A stretch of DNA of 5,719 bases from Deltaproteobacteria bacterium (GTDB lineage Bacteria; Desulfobacterota; Desulfobacteria; Desulfobacterales; B30-G6): NCBI GenBank assembly GCA_003647375.1, contig QMMS01000299.1:1-5719 (forward strand), written 5' to 3'. Both the position numbers and the translations under genes were made by a program. Positions 1-4,556 of the stretch are shown piece after piece (position 1 is the stretch's first letter; the number at the start of each line of letters is the position of its first letter). The notes under the pieces were generated by a model that saw only the letters and a program-made list of their open reading frames with translations, was not told the DNA's origin and did not search any database.

Positions 1-37
1 GAAGGTACCGGACCAAAAAGGTAATGATACATGGTGT

Positions 38-553
38 CTATTCCTTTTGCTTCATCAGGGTTAAACGTTTGACACCCTTGATTTGTCTGAAGTTTCCACC
101 CTGGCTGACACATCGCAAGGCCAGGTTGGCGTCGTATACCCTTGTGCCTGATATGGCATCCAATCCGTGGTCAAACAGGATGGTGGACAAAGGGGCTGTA
201 TCTCCCAATGCGATGACATAGGCATTGGGGCTACAAAGTCCAAGCAGGTGTTCCATAGTATGGTTCGTCAAGGCAGTACCCGTTATGGCGACAACATCCG
301 CCCTGGGAATCAGATTGTCTGCTTCAAGTATGCTTGGGGAATAGGAAAGACGGGCCAGTTCTATAGGCGATCGATGCAACAGGAAACCGGGTTCTTTTAC
401 CATGGGCGGTTCCTGGCGGAGTGCATCCTGCGGCAGCGTTGCTGCCAATCCACAATAGCGGGTCAGAACACCGGTGTGAAAGACCCCCTGGCGTATATCT
501 TTAATCGAGGCGTTGAAATTCAGTGTCGAAATTAAATCATCCAGAATCTGCAT
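38..553 (-). CDS. DUF364 (putative heavy-metal chelation) family protein, apparently shortened in the middle
   Basis: The C-terminal half matches what I know of the DUF364 family, predicted to bind metals in the cytoplasm: ADVVAITGTALTNHT, then LGDTAPLSTILFDHGLD and SGTRV. The N-terminus (MQILDDLISTLN, then GVFHTGVLTRYCGLAATL) fits the DUF4213-like leader of the same proteins. Family members are typically about 250-270 residues; this one has about 171. The stretch normally lying between the 'EA(S)IGLAAIN' helix and the 'LP.AD' strand, including the VGHFP-type nucleotide-binding-like loop, seems absent, with the junction near bases 316-325. I chose ATG 553 over ATG 571 because GGGG lies a few bases upstream of it and MQILDDL looks like the family start. 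The gene follows the deacetylase gene by 26 bases (8 if ATG 571 is used), so they are probably co-transcribed. The family call is fairly secure; the physiological role is unknown. Confidence 0.75.
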   Translation of the reverse strand: MQILDDLISTLNFNASIKDIRQGVFHTGVLTRYCGLAATLPQDALRQEPPMVKEPGFLLHRSPIELARLSYSPSILEADNLIPRADVVAITGTALTNHTMEHLLGLCSPNAYVIALGDTAPLSTILFDHGLDAISGTRVYDANLALRCVSQGGNFRQIKGVKRLTLMKQKE

Positions 554-579
554 GTTTACCCCAATTAGCATTTTTAGCT

Positions 580-1746
580 TTAATAGATACCATGATACGG
601 GAATACATTTTGAATTAATGACTGAACGGTTTCGTGGATGGCAGCCTCCACTGATTTACAATGGTCAGCATTTGTCGTTAAAACACGGTCCCGCAGCCCG
701 CCTGCCCATTCCGAATTTTGCAGCATTGTTCCGCCCATGCCGAGATTCAAATCATTTCCATGACTCAGTCCGCACAGGACGGTCCAGACAAGCGCCCATC
801 CCCTGACCGTATTCTCGACATGATAGCCCCCGCCGCCGGTAGCGAGCACGGGCCTGTTGAAACCCAGAATCCTTTCGACAATTTCGGCATGGACATTGTT
901 TGTCAGTTCGAGATGCGCTAAAAGATCGCCGGCGAGCGCATCCATCCCCAACTGGAGCACAAAGATGTCCGGATCATAAGATTTAGCCAGGGGAATGACG
1001 ATTTTGTTGAACACTGCCAGATAAGCTTCATCACAGATGCCAATAGGCAGGGGGATATTGACATTGAAGCCTTTTCCTGCACCATCGCCGATTTCATTTT
1101 CAAATCCCGTCCAGGGCCAAAGCGTTTTGCCGCTTTCATGCATGGATATTACCATTACATCGTCAGTGGAATAAAAAGCGTCCTGTACACCGTCCGCATG
1201 GTGGGCATCGATATCAAGATAGAGAACCCGTTTGTCTTTTTCCACAAAACGCAGGCAAGCCAGGACCAGGTCATTCACATAACAGAATCCCGAGGCTTTT
1301 TCGGCCTTCGCATGGTGAAACCCCCCGGATGGATTAAATGCAATATTGGTTTCACCGGACAATATCAGCTCAGCCCCGGTCAGTGTTGCCCCGCAAGCCC
1401 ATGCAGCGTAATCGAACATATCGGTGAACACCGGGCAATCGGATGTGCCGAACCCCATGTGAACACTTTCTGCCGGCATTTTTCCCTTGGCCGCCCGTTG
1501 CAAAGCTTCAAGGTATTTTGTCGAGTGGAATTTATTTAAATCCTGGATAGTTGCAGGCGCAGGGGATGATTCTCTGCCGCAGCCACCCGCAAAAATACCC
1601 AACTGCACCAGAAGTTCGCGCGTTTGTGCGGCGCGTTGGGTCACAAACATGGAGTCCGGTGGGTAACTGTATTTTTCAAGTTCATACGTGTGGATGAACA
1701 AGGGTTTTTGAAGATTATCGATATTTTTTGACACAGACATTGGCAT
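580..1746 (-). CDS. Histone deacetylase superfamily protein (AcuC/class I-like, zinc-dependent deacetylase)
   Basis: The 388-residue product has the full class I HDAC/AcuC signature. His144-His145 lie in SGGFHHAKAEKASGFCYVND (general acid/base pair). The zinc ligands are Asp180 and His182 in LDIDAHHADGV and Asp269 in LQLGMDALAGD. The transition-state Tyr308 is in ATGGGGYH. No catalytic residue is missing and the length is normal, so it should be an active cytoplasmic hydrolase of acetyl-lysine or a related acyl-amide. In AcuC-type bacteria such enzymes deacetylate acetyl-CoA synthetase; acetylpolyamines or other substrates cannot be excluded. Two in-frame ATGs (1746 and 1740) are possible and neither has a good Shine-Dalgarno, suggesting modest translation. 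It lies downstream of a probable terminator after the USP gene, so it may have its own promoter, and is followed closely by the DUF364 gene. Confidence 0.93.
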   Translation of the reverse strand: MPMSVSKNIDNLQKPLFIHTYELEKYSYPPDSMFVTQRAAQTRELLVQLGIFAGGCGRESSPAPATIQDLNKFHSTKYLEALQRAAKGKMPAESVHMGFGTSDCPVFTDMFDYAAWACGATLTGAELILSGETNIAFNPSGGFHHAKAEKASGFCYVNDLVLACLRFVEKDKRVLYLDIDAHHADGVQDAFYSTDDVMVISMHESGKTLWPWTGFENEIGDGAGKGFNVNIPLPIGICDEAYLAVFNKIVIPLAKSYDPDIFVLQLGMDALAGDLLAHLELTNNVHAEIVERILGFNRPVLATGGGGYHVENTVRGWALVWTVLCGLSHGNDLNLGMGGTMLQNSEWAGGLRDRVLTTNADHCKSVEAAIHETVQSLIQNVFPYHGIY

Positions 1747-1863
1747 TTAAATACAATTTCGTTTTCTCATCGCATGGAATAGACACCGTTTATTGCCCAA
1801 TCTCTTATCCTTACCAATACCAATTTTGATAGCCCTACACCTGAAATTTTTATTCCAGCATGG

Positions 1864-1886
1864 AAAACCTGGTCCTCTGGGCCAGG
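1864..1886 (-). terminator. Probable intrinsic terminator after the USP gene
   Basis: On the minus strand, starting 5 bases after the TAA of the USP gene, CCTGG pairs with CCAGG. An inner CC/GG pair closes an AGA loop, with one C/A mismatch between the two helices, and TTTT follows directly. The U run is only four bases, so termination may be partial and some transcripts could continue into the deacetylase gene. Confidence 0.55.
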
Positions 1887-1891
1887 ATTCT

Positions 1892-2359
1892 TTACTTTTC
1901 CATTCGCTTAGAACTCGGTGTTATGACGACAGGTACCGGCGAATTTTCTACGATTTTTTGGGCTACCCCGCCCATAAGGAAATTATTTTTTTTCCCTTTT
2001 CGACACATTACGACCATATCGATCGTGTATTTATCTATAAAATCCAGAATGATACGAGCTGGATCGCCGACCTCGATTTTTATAGAATATCCCACAAAAC
2101 CTTCCAAGCCCTTTCGGCAAAATTCTTGCTGACGTTCCTTTGCTTTTTTTATTTCCCAGCTTAATATTTTGTCAATATGAGAAGTGTTGAACTCTCCGTA
2201 CCAAGGATCATGATGCGAGAGATCTTCGGCAACGTAAAGCACATGAACCGCTGCACCATATTGTTTTGCTAATGACAGAACATGGGGCAGCGCTTCTTCT
2301 GAACATTTCGACAGATCGTTAGGCCACAATATATTTTCTATGTTTCCATCGGTTTTCAT
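1892..2359 (-). CDS. Universal stress protein (UspA family)
   Basis: This 155-residue, single-domain protein has the USP fold signature. The first strand with the conserved Asp is NILWPNDLSKCSEEAL (Asp15). A second strand is AAVHVLYVAED, followed by the GDPARIILDF helix and the DMVVMCRKGK strand-turn. The C-terminal strand is MGGVAQKIVENSPVPVVI. USPs are cytoplasmic proteins, often dimeric and ATP-binding, linked to stress survival. Here the ATP-loop consensus GxxGx9G(S/T) is degenerate: it reads C119-x2-G122-x7-G130-G131, two residues short and with Gly for Ser/Thr, so ATP binding is doubtful. The start is ATG 2359, preceded by AAAGGTG about 8 bases upstream. It is second of two adjacent USP genes on this strand, separated from the first by a spacer with a long hairpin, and ends at a probable terminator. 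Confidence 0.9.
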   Translation of the reverse strand: MKTDGNIENILWPNDLSKCSEEALPHVLSLAKQYGAAVHVLYVAEDLSHHDPWYGEFNTSHIDKILSWEIKKAKERQQEFCRKGLEGFVGYSIKIEVGDPARIILDFIDKYTIDMVVMCRKGKKNNFLMGGVAQKIVENSPVPVVITPSSKRMEK

Positions 2360-2383
2360 GACATGTTCACCTTTGATTCACGG

Positions 2384-2438
2384 CCGGTTCCGGTTCAGGA
2401 ATTGTCCGGGCGAATCCTATTTTCTGAACCGAAACCGG
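2384..2438 (-). repeat. 15-bp inverted repeat (intercistronic hairpin) between the two USP genes
   Basis: Bases 2384-2398 (CCGGTTCCGGTTCAG) and 2424-2438 (CTGAACCGAAACCGG) are complementary at 14 of 15 positions around a 25-base loop. On the minus-strand transcript the odd position is a G-U wobble, so the whole stem forms; on the plus strand it would be a C/A mismatch. That favours a function in the RNA of the USP genes. No U run follows, so it is not a typical intrinsic terminator. It may stabilise the upstream message, be a processing site, or tune expression of the downstream USP. Confidence 0.65.
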
Positions 2439-2462
2439 AGAGTGTGGGGTTGATGATGCTTA

Positions 2463-2888
2463 CTATCCGCGTGCCAGGCCGGGTATCAGCGATGGCGGTA
2501 TCACCAGCACGGGGCAGGGAGCCCACAAAATTGTTTCGGACACTACCGGCCCCAGAGGACCGACGTTAATGTCTTCTCCGATGGAGATCGGCGCATGGGT
2601 CGATGTTCCCATGATCATCACATCCACACCGGCATTCCTGGCCAGCTTGGTCATTTCACTGGCCACATCCCCGTCTGAGACATTGATCTTGTAGTCGGTT
2701 AACCCCTTTGCCTTAATCCGCTCGACATAGGCGTCAGCCACACGAGCCTCGGCATCCTTGATGGCTTCGGTCACCTGCTCCTGGTTCAGTTTGAGACGTC
2801 CCAGACCATAGTAAATCCAGAGGGACGCTTCGTTATCTTTGGCCAGCTTGAGCGTATGGTTGAAAATATGATCACAGTATTCCGTCAA
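2463..2888 (-). CDS. Universal stress protein with an in-frame stop at codon 3 of its natural frame (possible pseudogene)
   Basis: From TTG 2888 the frame encodes 141 residues of a USP: helix 1 (YCDHIFNHTLKLAKDN), strand 2 (ASLWIYYGLGRL), a helical insert, INVSDGDVASEMTKLAR, VDVMIMGTSTHAP, GEDINVGPLGPVVSE and the last strand APCPVLVIPP. The TTG has no Shine-Dalgarno and lacks the USP first strand. The missing start lies just upstream in the same frame: AAGGAG, six bases, ATG at 2918, then TAT, TAA, then codons for RILFGTC leading into LTEYCD. USPs normally start like MxKRILF, so a lysine AAA has apparently become TAA. Without readthrough or reinitiation at TTG the protein is not made. Apart from that stop the frame is intact to its TAG at 2463, implying a recent mutation, a sequence error, or an unusual expression route. 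Neighbours are a small helical protein upstream and a second USP downstream. Confidence 0.8.
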   Translation of the reverse strand: MTEYCDHIFNHTLKLAKDNEASLWIYYGLGRLKLNQEQVTEAIKDAEARVADAYVERIKAKGLTDYKINVSDGDVASEMTKLARNAGVDVMIMGTSTHAPISIGEDINVGPLGPVVSETILWAPCPVLVIPPSLIPGLARG

Positions 2889-2909
2889 ACACGTACCGAA
2901 TAAGATTCT

Positions 2910-2930
2910 TTAATACATGATTTGCTCCTT
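2910..2930 (-). promoter_or_regulatory. Canonical RBS and ATG followed by TAA at codon 3 (start of the interrupted USP gene)
   Basis: The minus strand reads AAGGAG (2925-2930), six bases, ATG (2916-2918), TAT (2913-2915), TAA (2910-2912). This is the best ribosome site for the USP frame, yet it yields only a dipeptide before the stop. The same frame continues open to 2463. Confidence 0.75.
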
Positions 2931-2982
2931 CTTTCAGGCCATTCATCTTCAACATTGTATGCACCTGGTTATTGGATAATGA

Positions 2983-3026
2983 TGCGGGAAAACCATTGCG
3001 CGACTGGGCACGAAGATTTTCCCGCA
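2983..3026 (-). repeat. 10-bp perfect inverted repeat in the spacer before the interrupted USP gene
   Basis: TGCGGGAAAA (2983-2992) and TTTTCCCGCA (3017-3026) are perfectly complementary across a 24-base loop. The arms lie between the stop of the small helical-protein gene and the RBS of the interrupted USP gene. No U run follows on either strand, so it is more likely an mRNA-stability or processing hairpin than a strong terminator. Confidence 0.55.
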
Positions 3027-3044
3027 CAGTGGGTGATTAAAGGT

Positions 3045-3362
3045 TTACCCCCCGAAATCGCCTGCACCGAGACCACGCATAGCCTGATCTGCAGTCACAC
3101 GGAGCGTCGAAAGCGACTTGTCAAACAACTCTTTGTCGGTTCGGATATCGTCGATGCCGGTTTCGGGTGTGCAGTTGTCCCGGATCTGATCGATGCGCTC
3201 ATCCATTTCTGCAATCAGAATATGCAGATCTTCGATGTTGGGAAGAATTTTCTCTTTTTCACCGCCGGGTAAGGTTTCCATTTTTCGAACGATGTCATAC
3301 ACATTGGCCTTCCATGCAACCAATTCCGCCTCCATGGTTTTACAACAGTTTTTTGCTTTCAT
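3045..3362 (-). CDS. Small helical/coiled-coil protein of unknown function
   Basis: This 105-residue, charged protein has no recognised catalytic motif, signal peptide or membrane segment. It looks almost entirely helical: a segment at about 8-30 (EAELVAWKANVYDIVRKM), a PGG turn, a second amphipathic helix at about 35-63 (EDLHILIAEMDERIDQIR), and a third at about 77-97, ending in a Gly-rich tail. Cys6 and Cys7 form a vicinal pair and Cys64 lies at the end of helix 2, so metal or redox chemistry is possible but unproven. The start ATG 3362 has the best ribosome site on this strand, AAGGAGG (3368-3374) five bases upstream, indicating strong translation. It is the first gene of the minus-strand group that continues into the two USP genes, so a stress-related role is a guess from context only. 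Confidence 0.75.
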   Translation of the reverse strand: MKAKNCCKTMEAELVAWKANVYDIVRKMETLPGGEKEKILPNIEDLHILIAEMDERIDQIRDNCTPETGIDDIRTDKELFDKSLSTLRVTADQAMRGLGAGDFGG

Positions 3363-3495
3363 CGTGTCCTCCTTTTGGTTATTGGGTATGTGTTACTGAA
3401 CAATATGAATTCTTAAAATTTGAAACCCCCTGGGATTGCCGATCTTCCCGCATCTACGGTGTCAGATACTATGCCGTATAGACTCCTATTTGGTC

Positions 3496-3529
3496 TTCGC
3501 TCTTCGAGCTACGCCCCAACAAGAGCGAA
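3496..3529. repeat. 9-bp perfect inverted repeat (hairpin)
   Basis: TTCGCTCTT (3496-3504) and AAGAGCGAA (3521-3529) pair perfectly around a 16-base loop. A competing small hairpin GCTC-TTC-GAGC (3499-3509) overlaps the left arm. The site lies in the gene-free stretch upstream of the minus-strand group. After the right arm the plus strand continues AAA and GCATA rather than T, so it is not a plus-strand terminator. Confidence 0.5.
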
Positions 3530-3567
3530 AAAGCATATTCTCCCGCGGTGCGGGATTTCGCTATGCT
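3528..3567 (-). terminator. Terminator-like hairpin with T run
   Basis: On the minus strand AGCATA (3562-3567) pairs with TATGCT (3532-3537). Inside it CCCGC pairs with GCGGG around a three-base ACC loop (3542-3554). TTTTT (3528-3532) overlaps the base of the stem and follows it. It could end transcripts coming leftward from the NUDIX gene before they enter the USP group. The internal loop between the two helices is asymmetric, so this is a moderate call. An alternative outer stem, GCGAAA/TTTCGC, is also possible. Confidence 0.4.
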
Positions 3568-3573
3568 CAACTT

Positions 3574-3700
3574 GCTTAGTGCTTCGATTCGCAATTACAG
3601 TGACATATATTTATTAGACCAACCCAACAGAATTGCTCACTCAGCACTAAGCCCTGAGTGAGTAAATATGTCATCGTATTTAGGAATCGATGGACTTAGC
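3574..3700. repeat. Large imperfect inverted repeat with a nested perfect hairpin
   Basis: The left arm 3574-3613 and right arm 3663-3700 align as inverted copies at about 30 of 38 positions with one 2-base gap; matching blocks include TCGATTC/GAATCGA and TGACATAT/ATATGTCA. Inside, CTCACTCAG (3636-3644) and CTGAGTGAG (3654-3662) form a perfect 9-bp hairpin with a 9-base loop directly against the right arm. The loop and its closing G (GCACTAAGC, 3644-3652) are also perfectly complementary to GCTTAGTGC (3574-3582) in the left arm, so an alternative fold or pseudoknot exists. No gene or known element is recognised here. Confidence 0.6.
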
Positions 3701-3760
3701 TACGGAAACCTCGACAACCGCTCAATTTAGCTTTTACTAATGCATAAACAATGCCAGTTG

Positions 3761-3781
3761 TTAGCATATGCTCATAATAAT
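3761..3781 (+). promoter_or_regulatory. Operator-like sequence, copy 1
   Basis: TTAGCATATGCTCATAA, continued by TAAT, matches 4484-4504 at 19 of 21 positions. The core AGCATATGCT is a perfect 10-base palindrome in this copy. TCATAAT (3772-3778) also has an inverted partner ATTATGA at 3796-3802. This copy lies upstream of the strong RBS at 3910-3915 on the same strand, whereas the second copy sits at the promoter of the MTH1175-like gene. Binding of a shared regulator is an inference. Confidence 0.45.
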
Positions 3782-3877
3782 CCTGTTCGAAAATCATTAT
3801 GAAAATTAGTATGTTATAGCTTTTAGAGATATAGGGGAGTGTTAAAAAGTGGATAGCGTATTTTTTTCCGGTGAAAT

Positions 3878-3904
3878 GTAACGTTGGGGAACGTTACCGT
3901 AACG
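3878..3904. promoter_or_regulatory. Array of three alternating GTAACG half-sites
   Basis: GTAACGTT (3878-3885), GGGG, AACGTTAC (3890-3897) is a perfect 8-bp inverted repeat. Its right half also forms CGTTAC-C-GTAACG (3892-3904), giving three alternating half-sites just upstream of the RBS near 3910. It could be an operator, or, read on the minus strand, a hairpin after the NUDIX gene; the tail there (ATTTC) is poor for termination. Confidence 0.4.
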
Positions 3905-3920
3905 CATTGTGGAGGTCGAC

Positions 3921-4031
3921 ATGAGGAATAAATTACGGGTTGTTTGCTTAACAGATAAATATGCCGTTATATCCGGCATAGTCCTTAATGGTTGGCTTGT
4001 GCACAGGGACTATGTTTTCGGGCAGCTTTGA
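3921..4031 (+). other. Short ORF with strong RBS, possible gene remnant
   Basis: TTGTGGAGG (3907-3915) precedes ATG 3921. The same nine bases precede the MTH1175-like gene. The frame begins MRNKLRVVCLTDKYAVISG and stops after 36 codons, overlapping the 3' end of the NUDIX gene on the other strand. The first residues vaguely resemble the start of MTH1175-type proteins, a short strand then 'TD...ISG', but the similarity is too brief to name it. It may be the head of a gene lost by rearrangement, or a chance ORF. Confidence 0.25.
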
Positions 4032-4412
4032 GAGCGAATAGAACCGTACCCTGGAACCTTCTATGCCGTCCGCACGGGGTTGCCCCTTCCATTTTTGGAC
4101 AATAAAGGCAACAGCAAAAACTTGTACCCTGTCACCGTCTGGATATGCAAATTTTTGGTCGGGACCGCAGTAGAGGGCCATGGGTTCGGCATTGATCACC
4201 GTCAGAGCGGTTTCTTCCGCCACTTCCCGTTTCAGCGCCTCAAAAGCGGTCTCACCAAGTTCAACAGACCCACCCGGCAACCCCCACAAGTTGGTGTCTG
4301 TTCGCCGCTGCAGTAGAATTTCTCCCACATTGTTCACAACAACAGCCCGGACGCCTGGAACAAAAATCCGGTGTGACCCCACCAGCTTTCGGATTTCCTG
4401 AAGATAGCTCAT
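3948..4412 (-). CDS. NUDIX hydrolase
   Basis: The 154-residue product carries a NUDIX box: Gly48-x5-Glu54-x7-Arg62-Glu63-Val64-x-Glu66-Glu67-x-Ala69-Leu70, in GGSVELGETAFEALKREVAEE. The metal-binding Glu residues and Arg are present; the usual Gly of the last position is Ala69, a tolerated-looking change. NUDIX enzymes hydrolyse nucleoside diphosphates linked to another moiety (oxidised dNTPs, ADP-ribose, NADH and others); the substrate here cannot be read from sequence. The N-terminus (YLQEIRKLVGSHRIFVPG) resembles small bacterial NUDIX proteins of the YjhB-like kind. The start ATG 4412 is preceded by CGGAGG about nine bases upstream. It is transcribed divergently from the MTH1175-like gene across a 144-base spacer with shared promoter-like and operator-like sequence. 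A housekeeping or damage-repair role is likely but not shown. Confidence 0.92.
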   Translation of the reverse strand: MSYLQEIRKLVGSHRIFVPGVRAVVVNNVGEILLQRRTDTNLWGLPGGSVELGETAFEALKREVAEETALTVINAEPMALYCGPDQKFAYPDGDRVQVFAVAFIVQKWKGQPRADGIEGSRVRFYSLSKLPENIVPVHKPTIKDYAGYNGIFIC

Positions 4413-4451
4413 CGTGCTCAGCCTCCGTATATAACGGTGTGTGTTTCACTC

Positions 4452-4484
4452 TTGACAACAGTGGGGAAAATACATATCTATAAT
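4452..4484 (+). promoter_or_regulatory. Promoter-like hexamers for the MTH1175-like gene
   Basis: TTGACA (4452-4457) and TATAAT (4479-4484) are perfect sigma-70-type hexamers, but 21 bases apart instead of about 17. A weaker -10, TATCTA (4475-4480), sits at 17 bases. On the opposite strand TTGTCA (4453-4458) could be the -35 of the NUDIX promoter, with TTATAT about 18 bases on. No sigma-54-type site is evident. Confidence 0.4.
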
Positions 4485-4504
4485 TAGCATATACTCATAA
4501 CAAT
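4484..4504 (+). promoter_or_regulatory. Operator-like sequence, copy 2
   Basis: TTAGCATATACTCATAA, continued by CAAT, repeats 3761-3781 with two changes. It begins at the last base of the candidate -10 box and would cover the transcription start, where a repressor would block the MTH1175-like operon. The regulator is not encoded in this window. Confidence 0.45.
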
Positions 4505-4556
4505 GTAAATGATGTCCTAACCCTTATCAGCAAAGTAATATCTTGTGGAGGAAATT

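Larger units (their letters stand above)
3363..3947. other. Gene-poor intergenic region rich in palindromes
   Basis: About 585 bases separate the small helical-protein gene from the NUDIX gene. I see no ORF here with a recognisable protein. The region should hold the promoter of the minus-strand group near 3375-3450, but no clear hexamer pair stands out. The remainder is AT-rich and holds the hairpins, the large inverted repeat, the operator-like copy and the palindromic half-sites listed separately. It could be a decayed or non-autonomous mobile element, a structured RNA locus, or a remnant of a lost gene's control region. Confidence 0.55.

Noticed and set aside
1138..1539. Plus-strand ORF of 133 codons opposite the deacetylase.
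   Set aside because: It lies wholly antisense to a strongly supported HDAC gene, its protein resembles no family, and it has no clear ribosome site.
35..1788. A 12-base inverted match (GGTGTCTATTCC at 35-46; GGAATAGACACC at 1777-1788) flanking the deacetylase and DUF364 genes.
   Set aside because: A 12-mer match between strands is expected about once or twice by chance in a window this size, and the flanking bases do not extend it.
3420..3617. Plus ORF of 65 codons in the intergenic region.
   Set aside because: It spans several hairpins, has no ribosome site and encodes nothing recognisable.
3668..3730. Twenty-codon plus ORF starting MSSYLGIDG, reminiscent of the first strand of IS110-type transposases (YxGID).
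   Set aside because: The likeness ends after five residues, the ORF stops at once, and it is embedded in the inverted-repeat arm. Too short to call a transposase remnant.
3363..3947. Possible CRISPR array or tRNA gene in the palindrome-rich spacer.
   Set aside because: There are no regularly spaced identical repeats, and no cloverleaf with the T-arm and anticodon features can be drawn.
4545..4556. GTG start for the MTH1175-like gene.
   Set aside because: The GTG overlaps the GGAGG ribosome site; ATG 4557 has ideal spacing and gives the family-typical MKIA start.
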